Below are positions 25,457-34,125 of a DNA stretch of 64,000 nt, piece after piece. The stretch lies in assembly GCF_038002965.1 (NCBI RefSeq), contig NZ_JBBOOE010000002.1, positions 186,001 to 250,000 on the forward strand, in the 5' to 3' direction. Origin of the DNA: Robertmurraya sp. FSL R5-0851 (lineage in GTDB: Bacteria; Bacillota; Bacilli; Bacillales; Cytobacillaceae). Within the stretch, counting starts at the first letter, position 1, and every line of letters begins with the position of its first letter. Below the pieces are notes generated by a model that was not told the origin of the DNA, searched no databases, and saw nothing but the letters and a program-made list of their open reading frames with translations. The translations under genes were made by a program, and so were the position numbers.

Positions 25457-26956
25457 ATGATACTCCAGGATGTGATTAAAGGAATACAAGTCAAAAATAA
25501 TCCGAATATTTCGGATAAGGATATCTTCATAACAGGTATAGCAGATAATTCTAAAGAAGTAAAAAGTGGATATATTTTTGTTGCAGTGAGTGGTTATAGC
25601 TCTGATGGTCATGACTATATAGAACATGCTGTCAGTTTTGGAGCTTCCATTGTTATTGGAGAAAAAGAGATAGACAATTTAGAAATTCCTTATCTACAAG
25701 TTGATAACAGTAGAAGGGCATTAGGTATAATTGCTAAGAATTATTACAATGACCCTAGTAGTAAAAAAATAATGATTGGAATTACTGGTACTAATGGAAA
25801 GACAACCACAAGTTTTATGTTGCAACAAATTTTAGAGAAAAATGGGATAACCTGTTCTGTTATAGGAACGATATACAATATTATAAATGGTAAAAAATTG
25901 GTTTCTGAAAATACAACTCCCGGTTCGATAAAACTTAATTCGTTATTACATTCTAGCAAAGATCAGGTTGTAATAATGGAGGTGTCTTCCCATGGATTAG
26001 CTCAATATAGGTTAGAGGGAATCAAATTTGATTATTGTATATTCACCAATCTTTATCACGAGCATTTAGATTTCCACGGGTCAATGGACGAATATTTTCT
26101 GGCAAAATCATTGCTTTTTGAAAAATTAAAACCATGTGGTTTTGCCATTATTAACGGTGATAATCATTGGGGAATGAAGCTTTATAAGATACTACAAGAG
26201 AGGGAAATTACAACTTATTTGGTAGGAACTTCTAACTCTAACGATTTGATCATTACTACTTATGAAAGTGCAAAAAATCCTTTTATTTTGTTAACAGAAG
26301 AAGATCAGTCGGTAGAAATTAAATTGCCTATACCAGGGCTCTATAATTTATATAATGCTGCATTAGCTTACTCTACTGCTAGATTCATGTCTATACAAAA
26401 GGAGAGTATATTATCTGCTTTAAACTCTTTCCCAGGAGTACCTGGGAGATTTGAAATTTATAGACATGACTTGGGTCCAACCTTTGTTGTGGATTATGCT
26501 CATACTGCAGATGCCTTTGAGTTTATTCTACAAACTGTCAAAAAGTGCGGTGCCAAAAGAATCATTCATATCTTTGGGTTTCGTGGTGGGCGTGACTTAA
26601 CAAAGAGAGCTGAAATGGTAGAGGTGTCGTCAAAAATCAGCGATTATTACATTTTGACTATAGATGATCTAAACAACGAAAAGGTCAATGAGATGTTCCA
26701 TATGATGGAGAATCTTACAAGTAAAAACTCTCCTGAAAAAGGCTTAATTATTCTAGATAGAACCCTCGCCATTCAGACTGCTCAACAAATGGGAAAAACA
26801 GGCGACTGGATCGTAATTACAGGTAAGGGACCTGAACAATATAAACAACCATTTGTTTTACCAACAAATACTGACAAAGAAACAGTTCTGTATGTTCAAG
26901 GGCAGTTTGAAAAAGAACTTCGGCGGAACTTAAGCTTCAATCAACAACAGGTATAA
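25457..26956 (+). CDS. murE: MurE-like UDP-MurNAc-tripeptide ligase paralog without DNPR motif
   Basis: A 499-residue Mur ligase with all three domains. The N-terminal MurE-type UDP-binding domain has NSKEVKSGYIFVAVSG, the ATP loop is GITGTNGKTTTS, and EVSSHGLAQYRLEG, PGVPGRFE, VDYAHTADAF and ITGKGPEQYK follow. MurE adds the third residue (meso-DAP or Lys) to UDP-MurNAc-dipeptide. The DAP-recognition motif DNPR expected after LT.D is replaced by TIDDLNNEKV, so substrate choice may differ. A housekeeping murE is expected elsewhere. AAGAAGGTG lies upstream. It is 65 bases after the motB-like gene, likely cotranscribed. Confidence 0.88.
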   Translation: MILQDVIKGIQVKNNPNISDKDIFITGIADNSKEVKSGYIFVAVSGYSSDGHDYIEHAVSFGASIVIGEKEIDNLEIPYLQVDNSRRALGIIAKNYYNDPSSKKIMIGITGTNGKTTTSFMLQQILEKNGITCSVIGTIYNIINGKKLVSENTTPGSIKLNSLLHSSKDQVVIMEVSSHGLAQYRLEGIKFDYCIFTNLYHEHLDFHGSMDEYFLAKSLLFEKLKPCGFAIINGDNHWGMKLYKILQEREITTYLVGTSNSNDLIITTYESAKNPFILLTEEDQSVEIKLPIPGLYNLYNAALAYSTARFMSIQKESILSALNSFPGVPGRFEIYRHDLGPTFVVDYAHTADAFEFILQTVKKCGAKRIIHIFGFRGGRDLTKRAEMVEVSSKISDYYILTIDDLNNEKVNEMFHMMENLTSKNSPEKGLIILDRTLAIQTAQQMGKTGDWIVITGKGPEQYKQPFVLPTNTDKETVLYVQGQFEKELRRNLSFNQQQV

Positions 26957-26998
26957 CGCAATTCTAAAAAATCTATTTTAATTCCTGGTCTCTCCCTT

Positions 26999-27028
26999 CA
27001 TATTTTCTGCATATTTCAATGATAATGT
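26999..27028 (+). promoter_or_regulatory. CATA element before the zinc-binding lipoprotein gene
   Basis: CATATTTTCTGCATA is a full match to the 11-bp-period element. GATAAT (27021) or TAATGT (27023) lies 22-24 bases from its start and could act as -10. A Zur-like box follows at 27061. Confidence 0.55.
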
Positions 27029-27060
27029 TGACTTATTTTATTTATGATATAGTATATTAA

Positions 27061-27075
27061 TCGTAATGATTACTA
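27061..27075 (+). promoter_or_regulatory. Zur-type operator
   Basis: TCGTAATGATTACTA is nearly identical to the core Zur box TCGTAATNATTACGA of Bacillus. It is preceded by AA and followed by TTTA, as in longer Zur boxes. It lies 28 bases before the start of the zinc-binding lipoprotein gene, where repressor binding would block transcription when zinc is plentiful. Confidence 0.8.
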
Positions 27076-27103
27076 TTTACGAAAAATATGAGGAGGACCA
27101 AGA

Positions 27104-28066
27104 ATGAAAAAATTAGTATCTTTACTCTTTTTTATTATTCTTTTATTGGTTGGATGTAGTGAATCGACTTCTAAAGACGATAATAAAGAAACAAATAACC
27201 AAGAAATACTTAAAATATATACAACCATTTATCCGCTTTTAGACTTTTCTGAAAAAATCGGCGGAGAGTTTGTGGAAGTTGAAAACATTGTCCCGACAGG
27301 TGCAGACGCCCATTCTTTTGAACCAACAAATAAAACAATGATAAAAATAGCTGAAGGTGACATGTTTATTTATTTAGGAACTGGGATAGAAGGATTTACA
27401 GATGCTGTAATCAACGCAATGAAGAATGAAGATACGAAAATTATTAACTCCTCCGAAGGAGTCCGTCTAATAAGTTCATCTGAATCTTTAAATGAAACTG
27501 AAAGTGAAGAAGAGGAAGAGGAACATGCAGATGAAAATGAAGGTGACAATGTTCCCCATGTATGGCTTGATCCACAGAGGTCAATTCAACTAGCAGAGAA
27601 TATTAAAAATGCCTTAGTTGAGATGAAACCAGAACAAAAAGAGTATTTTGAAGAGAATTTTAATCTACTGAAGAAAGATCTAGAACAACTTGATTTATCT
27701 TTCAAATCGATGGTTGAACAGTCTCCTAATAAGACATTTATTGTTTCTCATTCTGCTTATGGATATTGGCAAGATGCTTACGGATTAGAACAAGTTGGTA
27801 TCAGTGGTCTTTCACCAAGCAATGAACCATCACAAAAAAGTTTAGAGGGAATTATTAAAGTTGCTGAAAATCGAGATATAAAGTATGTTTTATTCGAACA
27901 AAATGTAGAAAATCGAGTTGCAGAGGTAATAAAACGAGAAATCGGTGCGGATACATTAACGCTTCACAATTTAGAATCACTGACTGAAGAAGATGTCAAA
28001 AATAACGAAGATTATATTTCAGTTATGGAAAAGAATATTGAAACGATTAGACAGGTATTGAAATAA
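27104..28066 (+). CDS. znuA: Zinc ABC transporter substrate-binding lipoprotein (ZnuA/AdcA-like)
   Basis: A 320-residue lipoprotein with signal peptide and lipobox LVGC. It has the cluster A-I solute-binding fold, with metal ligands suggested by ADAHSFEPT (His), an acidic/His loop (SEEEEEEHADENEGD) typical of zinc proteins, PHVWLDPQ (His) and SHSAYGYW (His). It captures Zn(II) outside the membrane for an ABC importer. GAGGAGG precedes the start and a Zur box overlaps the promoter. No permease or ATPase gene is adjacent, so it must share the chromosomal ZnuBC-type transporter. The extra CATA-type element suggests added control. Confidence 0.93.
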   Translation: MKKLVSLLFFIILLLVGCSESTSKDDNKETNNQEILKIYTTIYPLLDFSEKIGGEFVEVENIVPTGADAHSFEPTNKTMIKIAEGDMFIYLGTGIEGFTDAVINAMKNEDTKIINSSEGVRLISSSESLNETESEEEEEEHADENEGDNVPHVWLDPQRSIQLAENIKNALVEMKPEQKEYFEENFNLLKKDLEQLDLSFKSMVEQSPNKTFIVSHSAYGYWQDAYGLEQVGISGLSPSNEPSQKSLEGIIKVAENRDIKYVLFEQNVENRVAEVIKREIGADTLTLHNLESLTEEDVKNNEDYISVMEKNIETIRQVLK

Positions 28067-28137
28067 ACTTCTTAGTATATTATTACTAATAACCAATTAA
28101 ATCTAATTTAGCTCATGTAACTTGAATTAAACATAGA

Positions 28138-28172
28138 AAAAAGACCAGTTGAATAATGTACTGGTCTTTTTT
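28138..28172 (+). terminator. Terminator after znuA-like gene
   Basis: AAAGACCAGT/ACTGGTCTTT stem followed by a T run. Confidence 0.9.
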
Positions 28173-28202
28173 CTTTCTTTTTTACTTAAGAAAAATGATT
28201 CA

Positions 28203-28883
28203 TCAATTTTCCTTTCCGGCCCATTTATATCCGACTCCCCATATGGTAAGTAAATGATTCTCAATTGGAAAGCCTGCTTTCCTTAATTTTTCTCGTAAGT
28301 TCCTTACATGCGAGTCTATTGTTCTGTCTTCTGTTAATACTTCAAAACCCCAAATAGTATTGATTAAATGCTCACGGCTAAATACTTTTTCTTGATTAGT
28401 TAACAACAAACTTAGAATTCCAAACTCTTTTGGTGTAAGTGAGATTTCTGTATCATAATATTGAAGTACATATGAGTCACGATCTAAAATCAGGCCTTTA
28501 AATGAGATTTTACCATTTTCACTCGTTTGTCTGCGTAATATAGCTTCAATTCTAGCAGTCAATTCATCCTCATCAAAAGGTTTAGAAATATAGTCATCAG
28601 CTCCAGACTTTAAACCCTTTACAATATCCGATTTTTCACTCATCGCAGTTAGCATGATTATAGGGATACTCCAATACTTTCGAATTTCTTTACAAGCCTC
28701 CCAACCATCCATCTCAGGCATCATAATATCCAATAAAATTAAGTCCACCGGATTAGACTCCAAATACTGGATTGCAGCTTTTGCAGATGTCATTTTGATA
28801 CACTTATATCCTTCAGGTGTCAAATATAAAGATAATAAGTCTAACATCATCAATTCATCATCAACTAATAAAATGGTTTTCAT
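28203..28883 (-). CDS. Orphan OmpR-family response regulator 2
   Basis: A 226-residue paralog of the regulator at 22759. The receiver has Asp8/Asp9, phospho-Asp52 in ILLDIMMPEMDGWE and Lys in DDYISKPFDED. The winged helix has SLTPKEFGIL and EDRTIDSHVRNLREKL, ending VGYKWAGKEN. No kinase is adjacent. AAGGAGC precedes the start on the minus strand. The near-identical recognition helix (DRTIDSHVRN) in both orphan regulators suggests they bind the same or similar sites. No good CATA-type repeat is visible directly upstream. Confidence 0.93.
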   Translation of the reverse strand: MKTILLVDDELMMLDLLSLYLTPEGYKCIKMTSAKAAIQYLESNPVDLILLDIMMPEMDGWEACKEIRKYWSIPIIMLTAMSEKSDIVKGLKSGADDYISKPFDEDELTARIEAILRRQTSENGKISFKGLILDRDSYVLQYYDTEISLTPKEFGILSLLLTNQEKVFSREHLINTIWGFEVLTEDRTIDSHVRNLREKLRKAGFPIENHLLTIWGVGYKWAGKEN

Positions 28884-29473
28884 TTCCCTTTGCTCCTTTG
28901 AAATATGTGAGAATTATTAACTTATTAACCTTATTTAAATTCCTTTCAAAAGAGTATACACTTTAAATTTGATAAATTTGTGCAGATTATACATAAACAT
29001 AGATATTCTCATATTAGAAATTCACTTAGCTAACCATGTTACTTAATCTCTAATTACATAACATACAAAAGATAACTAGTAAAATAATCCAGTTAAAATT
29101 ATTAATTCATCTGCACACTTTCTTCAAAATATTATGGCATACTTATTTTATGTCTTATGCATTTTAAGACAAGAAAAAGAACCTAAACCATAATGATGAA
29201 AGTAAGAGTAGGGGAAAAAGGAAAAATTGTATTGGCATTGGGGTATTATTCATATATTTATATTCTTACTTATACTAGTAATAAGTAAACATCAAATAAC
29301 CTAATAATAAAAAATCCCCCTAAAAAAATTTAGAAGTAGATAACGAATATTTGTGAGTGGAGAATTTGTATAGGTATAGATCAAAGGTTAATATTTTTTT
29401 CGTGTAATGAATATCATTTTTTATATTATTCGAACTATAAATTAACCCATCGGATCAAGGAGGATATTATTAT
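28884..29473. other. Intergenic stretch with possible tiny membrane peptide
   Basis: No full gene is present. CACACTTTCTTCAAA (29114-29128) is a partial CATA-type repeat. Near 29230-29310 a TTG-started frame would encode a 25-residue hydrophobic peptide beginning LYWHWGIIHIFIFLLIL, but its ribosome binding site is weak, so it is not called as a gene. AAGGAGG at 29458 belongs to the ltaS-like gene. Confidence 0.35.
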
Positions 29474-31444
29474 ATGTTTCAAAGAAAACTAGAGTTATTT
29501 TCATTTAAAATATTGAAGCTATATTTTATAGCAGTAGTCTTATTATGGTTAAAAACTTATTTTGTCTATCTCAGAGAATTTAACTTAGGTGTAAGCAATG
29601 GAATGCAGCAATTTCTGCTGTTGTTAAATCCAATTAGTTCAGCAGTTATATTTTTAGGTATCTCTTTGTTCTTTAAAGGTCGAAAACAGCAATGGATACT
29701 ATTGTCCATTAATGCTTTTTTATCCTTTTTATTATATGCGAACGTAGCTTATTATCGGTTCTTTAGTGATTTCATTACCGTACCAGTATTGTTCCAGACC
29801 CAAAATTTTGGAGATCTCGGAGGAAGTGTAGGGGCACTTCTTCACCCTTATGATATTTTTTACTTTACAGACACTATAATCCTACTATTACTCATAATTA
29901 TGAAGAAGGTTGAACCTATAAAAGCACTTCCAAGACGATCTTTGACTGCAGTGTTTATTACAGGATTTATCATTTTAACATCAAATATAGCACTTGCAGA
30001 ATTGGACCGCCCACAGTTACTAACACGTACTTTTGATAGAAACTACTTAGTAAAATATCTAGGGGCTTATAATTTTACCATATATGATATTATTCAAAAT
30101 TCCCGGTCCTCTGCACAAAGAGTATTGGCAGACAGTAACGATATAACAACAGTAGAGAATTACACCAATGCTAATTATACAAGCCCAAAGCCTGAATATT
30201 TTGGGTCTGCTAAGGGTATGAATGTGATTTATATTTCTATGGAGTCATTCCAAAACTTCCTAATTGACTATAAATTAAATGGTGAAGAGGTAACACCGTT
30301 CCTAAATTCTTTGACAAGAGATCCAAATACGATATATTTTAAAAACTTTTTCCATCAAACGGCCCAGGGGAAAACATCTGATGCAGAATTTTTAATGGAA
30401 AATTCTTTATATCCTATTCCCCAAGGATCCGTATTTACAACTAAAGCACAAAATACGTACCAAGGTTTACCAGCTATCCTTAAAGACAAAGGATACTATT
30501 CTGCAGTATTTCATGGGAATTATAAGACGTTTTGGAATAGAGAAGCAATGTACAAGTCTTTAGGATACGATATGTTCTATGATGCAACGTATTATAATAT
30601 GGTAGAGGAGAATGTGTTAAATTACGGGTTAGAAGATAAACCATTTTTAAAAGAAACCATTCCATATTTAACAAGTTTGCCACAGCCATTTTATACTAAA
30701 CTAATTACCTTATCTAACCATTTTCCATATCCATTAGATGAAGAGGATCAATCGATTGAACCAGCTAACACAGGTGACAAAACAGTTGATAGATATTTTC
30801 AAACAGCACGTTATCTTGACGAGGCATTAAAACAATTTTTTGAAGATCTAAATACATCAGGCTTAAGTAAGAATACAATGGTTGTCATGTATGGGGACCA
30901 TTATGGAAATTCGGAGAATCGCAAGAATGCTATGTCAAAAGTTATTGGCAAAGAGGTAACTGATTTTGAACAAGCTCAATTACAAAGGGTTCCTCTATTC
31001 ATTTATGCACCAGGTTTAAAAGGGTTTATGAGTGACACTTATGGTGGTCAGATTGATGTCCGGCCAACGGTCCTACACCTTTTAGGAATTGATACTAAAC
31101 ATCAAGTATCATTTGGGGATGATTTACTCTCCAAAGAAAGAGATGGAATTGTTAGCTTTAGAAACGGAGACTTTATCACAGAAGAAGTAACATCTATTAA
31201 AGGGAAAATTTATGATAACCTTACTGGACTAGAAGTACAAGATAAAACCATATATCAGAAATATAGTGAGATTGTAAAAGGTGAATTGGAAATGTCCGAT
31301 AAAGTTGTATATGGAGACTTACTTCGTTTTCACGAACTAGACTCCATTAAAAAGACGGACCCTTCTACACTAGATTACTCAAAGGCTATCCATTTAAATG
31401 AAGAATCCTTGCAAGATGAGGAAAAAGATGAGGAAGAAGAATAG
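29474..31444 (+). CDS. ltaS: LtaS-family lipoteichoic acid synthase (extra copy)
   Basis: A 656-residue polytopic enzyme that polymerises glycerol-phosphate from phosphatidylglycerol onto lipoteichoic acid. Five N-terminal membrane helices (about 12-180) are followed by an extracellular sulfatase-fold domain with VIYISMESFQN, the nucleophile Thr301 in QGKTSDAEF, VFHGNYKTFWNRE and VMYGDHYG. These bind Mn(II) in the family. The C-terminal tail is acidic. AAGGAGG precedes the start. Bacilli often have several LtaS paralogs; this one lies among metal and envelope genes, suggesting stress-specific teichoic acid synthesis. Confidence 0.95.
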   Translation: MFQRKLELFSFKILKLYFIAVVLLWLKTYFVYLREFNLGVSNGMQQFLLLLNPISSAVIFLGISLFFKGRKQQWILLSINAFLSFLLYANVAYYRFFSDFITVPVLFQTQNFGDLGGSVGALLHPYDIFYFTDTIILLLLIIMKKVEPIKALPRRSLTAVFITGFIILTSNIALAELDRPQLLTRTFDRNYLVKYLGAYNFTIYDIIQNSRSSAQRVLADSNDITTVENYTNANYTSPKPEYFGSAKGMNVIYISMESFQNFLIDYKLNGEEVTPFLNSLTRDPNTIYFKNFFHQTAQGKTSDAEFLMENSLYPIPQGSVFTTKAQNTYQGLPAILKDKGYYSAVFHGNYKTFWNREAMYKSLGYDMFYDATYYNMVEENVLNYGLEDKPFLKETIPYLTSLPQPFYTKLITLSNHFPYPLDEEDQSIEPANTGDKTVDRYFQTARYLDEALKQFFEDLNTSGLSKNTMVVMYGDHYGNSENRKNAMSKVIGKEVTDFEQAQLQRVPLFIYAPGLKGFMSDTYGGQIDVRPTVLHLLGIDTKHQVSFGDDLLSKERDGIVSFRNGDFITEEVTSIKGKIYDNLTGLEVQDKTIYQKYSEIVKGELEMSDKVVYGDLLRFHELDSIKKTDPSTLDYSKAIHLNEESLQDEEKDEEEE

Positions 31445-31483
31445 GAAATTAAGGTTTCAATTAGTATCCTAGCAGAAAAACTA

Positions 31484-31523
31484 CTACCCCGCTTTTAAAC
31501 TATTGATTTAGAAGCGGGGTATA
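31484..31523 (+). terminator. Terminator after ltaS-like gene
   Basis: TACCCCGCTTTTAAA pairs with TTTAGAAGCGGGGTA. The following T run is short. Confidence 0.7.
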
Positions 31524-31567
31524 GTTTTAAAATTTATTTATTTTTTGGTAAATATCAAGAAAGTAGG

Positions 31568-32164
31568 ATGACAGAATTGTATTTATTTAATCATTTATTA
31601 GGAAAAAAATGGTTTATCTGGGCTTTGTTTATTATTAATATATTGGGAACAGTTTATGGTTATATTTGGTACAAGTATCAACTAGTTGAAACCCCAGCTA
31701 AATTTATCATTTTTGTCCCTGACAGCCCAACTGCTAGTTTGTTCTTTGTATTTGTATTGGGAGCATTCCTTCTTAAAAGGAATTGGCCACTCTTTGAAGC
31801 GTTAGCCATAGTTACCCTGTTTAAGTATGGGGTATGGGCTGTTGTCATGAATATACTTACATTAAAAGTAACAGGCAACCTTCACTGGACAGGATATATG
31901 TTGATCGTTTCTCATGCTGCAATGGCCATACAAGGACTATTGTATGCGCCTTTTTATCGATTTAAATTATGGCACTTAGCTATTGCAGCTGTTTGGACGC
32001 TTCATAATGATGTGATAGACTATGTTTTCTCTATGATGCCATGGTATGGAGTATTAGGAAATTACATGCCTCAAATAGGTTATTTTACGTTTTGGTTAAG
32101 CGTTATATCAATTGCCATTGCTTATTTAGCTGGAAGGATTCAAAAGAAAGAATTATCACTATAG
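31568..32164 (+). CDS. DUF1405 membrane protein (YpjA-like)
   Basis: A 198-residue membrane protein with about six hydrophobic segments. Features such as VYGYIWYKYQL, FVPDSPTASLFFVFVLGAFLL, WTGYMLIVSHAAMAIQGLLY and LHNDVIDYVFSMMPWYG agree with DUF1405/YpjA proteins of Bacilli. The ribosome binding site AAGTAGG sits very near the ATG, so the start is moderately sure. Function is not established for the family. It sits alone between two terminators, so it is its own transcription unit and another extra copy of a chromosomal-type gene. Confidence 0.8.
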   Translation: MTELYLFNHLLGKKWFIWALFIINILGTVYGYIWYKYQLVETPAKFIIFVPDSPTASLFFVFVLGAFLLKRNWPLFEALAIVTLFKYGVWAVVMNILTLKVTGNLHWTGYMLIVSHAAMAIQGLLYAPFYRFKLWHLAIAAVWTLHNDVIDYVFSMMPWYGVLGNYMPQIGYFTFWLSVISIAIAYLAGRIQKKELSL

Positions 32165-32185
32165 TACCTTATTAATAAGCATAAA

Positions 32186-32220
32186 GGCCAAGATCAAAAT
32201 CTCGATCTTGGCTTTTTATT
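32186..32220 (+). terminator. Terminator after DUF1405 gene
   Basis: GCCAAGATCAA/TCGATCTTGGC stem followed by a T run. The rest of 32221-32475 shows no gene. Confidence 0.88.
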
Positions 32221-32475
32221 TTCATCAGGCATAAAAAACAAGTATTGTTTTCTAGTTAACAAATAAAGGCATAGGTGAAGGAGGCATCCAAATGTCATCC
32301 AATAGACAGATTTGAAAAGAAACTGTAATAAAATTATCAGCGAATTCGACAAAAACAGATGATAAAATTTAAACAAGGGCAATAAAACGACAAGATAACC
32401 GAATAATTAACATATTTCCCTATAATGTTTGAATATTGATTAAATGAAATTTAATAGTTAAAGGTGAGAAAAAAG

Positions 32476-33762
32476 GTGAAAAATACAATATTATCAGTTT
32501 CGGTCCTATCTTTAATAAGTTTGGGCGTGACATTATCTGAATCTCCAATAAAAGCACTTGCTGAGACTACGAAAATAGAAGATTTAAAGGAAGAGAAGGG
32601 TGAAATAGATAGCAAACAAAATTCAGTTGAATCAGAAATAGATGAAACCGAAGAGAAAGTTAACAGTCTAAAGAGTGAACAAGCAAAATTGGATGCTGAA
32701 ATAAAGGAATTAGACTCATCCATTACAAAAGCTGAAGAACAAATGCTTGCAAAACAGAAGGAGATAAGTGAAACCGAAACTCAAATTGCAGCATTGAAAG
32801 AGGAAATAAAGGTACTTGAAGAGAGAATAGCAAAGCGTAACGAACTTCTCAAAAATCGTGCCCGTTCTTTTCAAGAGAACGGTAGTATGATTAGCTATAT
32901 TGATGTGCTAACAGGAGCTAGGGATTTCAGCGAGTTTATCGATCGAGTAGAACTAGTTGCAACTTTAATGGAAGCTGACAGAGATATCCTACGTGAACAT
33001 AAAGCAGATAAAGATCAGTTGGAAACCTCAAAAAGGGACTTAGAAAAAAAAGCAGAAAGCCTCCAAGTGATGCTTAAAGAAATAGAAACATTGAAGCAAA
33101 ACTTAAATACTCAAAAAGAGGAAAAAGATAAGTTAATGGCTTCCTTACAACTTGAAGAAGAAGAACTTGAAAATTATAAAATGAATCTTGAGGAAGAAGC
33201 ACAGTTATTATCTTCTCAAGAATCCGCTATCCAAAAAGCTATTGAATTAGAGAAAAAGAATCAAGCAGCAAAACAAGCTCAAAATGCTGTAAGTAGCGGT
33301 GGTGGTACTTCTGCTTCAGCACCTGCTACTTCCGCACCTTCAGTTTCAGCTCCTCCTGTTTCAAATGGATCTTTTACGAGACCAACCAGCGGAGTTTTGA
33401 CTTCAGGATTTGGTTCAAGATGGGGAGCTAATCATTTTGGTGTGGATATTGCACAAAAAGGCACAGTACCGGTTGTATCAGCAGCGGACGGAGTTGTAAT
33501 GAATTCGTACTACTCATCGAGCTATGGTAATGTTGTTTTTATCTCCCATTCTATTGAAGGACAAGTATACACCACCGTATATGCTCATATGAGTAGTAGA
33601 TTAGTAAGTACAGGTCAAACTGTCTCGAAGGGTCAACAAATCGGTTACCAAGGAAATACAGGCCAGTCTTTTGGACAACACTTACATTTCGAGCTCCATA
33701 AAGGATCCTGGAATGCAGGAAAAACAAATGCTATAAACCCTATTGGTATTGTTCCTCTATAA
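32476..33762 (+). CDS. PcsB/EnvC-like coiled-coil M23 peptidase
   Basis: A 428-residue secreted murein hydrolase or activator. It is read from the second GTG (32476) with AAAGGTGAG upstream; the GTG at 32464 overlaps that site. A signal peptide (about 1-28) is followed by a long coiled coil (about 30-270; many Glu/Lys heptads), a Ser/Ala/Pro-rich linker (SSGGGTSASAPATSAPS) and a C-terminal M23/LytM domain. That domain has zinc motifs HFGVDIA (His-x3-Asp) and HLHFELH (His-x-His), so the peptidase is probably catalytic. Related proteins act with FtsEX in division; no ftsEX is here. Confidence 0.92.
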   Translation: MKNTILSVSVLSLISLGVTLSESPIKALAETTKIEDLKEEKGEIDSKQNSVESEIDETEEKVNSLKSEQAKLDAEIKELDSSITKAEEQMLAKQKEISETETQIAALKEEIKVLEERIAKRNELLKNRARSFQENGSMISYIDVLTGARDFSEFIDRVELVATLMEADRDILREHKADKDQLETSKRDLEKKAESLQVMLKEIETLKQNLNTQKEEKDKLMASLQLEEEELENYKMNLEEEAQLLSSQESAIQKAIELEKKNQAAKQAQNAVSSGGGTSASAPATSAPSVSAPPVSNGSFTRPTSGVLTSGFGSRWGANHFGVDIAQKGTVPVVSAADGVVMNSYYSSSYGNVVFISHSIEGQVYTTVYAHMSSRLVSTGQTVSKGQQIGYQGNTGQSFGQHLHFELHKGSWNAGKTNAINPIGIVPL

Positions 33763-33804
33763 AATATTTTTGCCAACAATATCTACAGGATCCATAGGGA
33801 AAAG

Positions 33805-33840
33805 AACAGCTTAGTGATATTTCGCTAAGCTGTTGTCTTT
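33805..33840 (+). terminator. Terminator after M23 gene
   Basis: AACAGCTTAG/CTAAGCTGTT stem followed by GTCTTT. Confidence 0.85.
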
Positions 33841-34125
33841 ATCGCTTTTTGTAAGGGACGGTCTTCTTACAAACAATATAAGAAACTTATCCAATCTATT
33901 AAGTTAGTAGATTAGTATATTTATCTAAAATATATTGATTACCATATGTTTTTAGTGAATTACATTGTTACATTTGATCATTTACAAACAGACGCACATA
34001 TAGGAGCATTCCTGTTAGAAGGATTTTCGGGGACTTGAACAAAAAAGAGCCCTCTTGGTATGATACGGGGTGTCAAATCGTGTACCGAAATGACCCCTAA
34101 CTTAGTAAACCAAGGAGGACTCCAT

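Noticed and set aside
20200-28066. A complete zinc ABC transporter or flagellar motor operon
   Set aside because: Only the binding protein and a MotB-like protein are present; no permease, ATPase or MotA gene is nearby.
29230-29310. TTG-started 25-codon hydrophobic peptide (LYWHWGIIHIF)
   Set aside because: Attractive composition but weak ribosome binding site and a rare start; kept only as a note in the intergenic entry.
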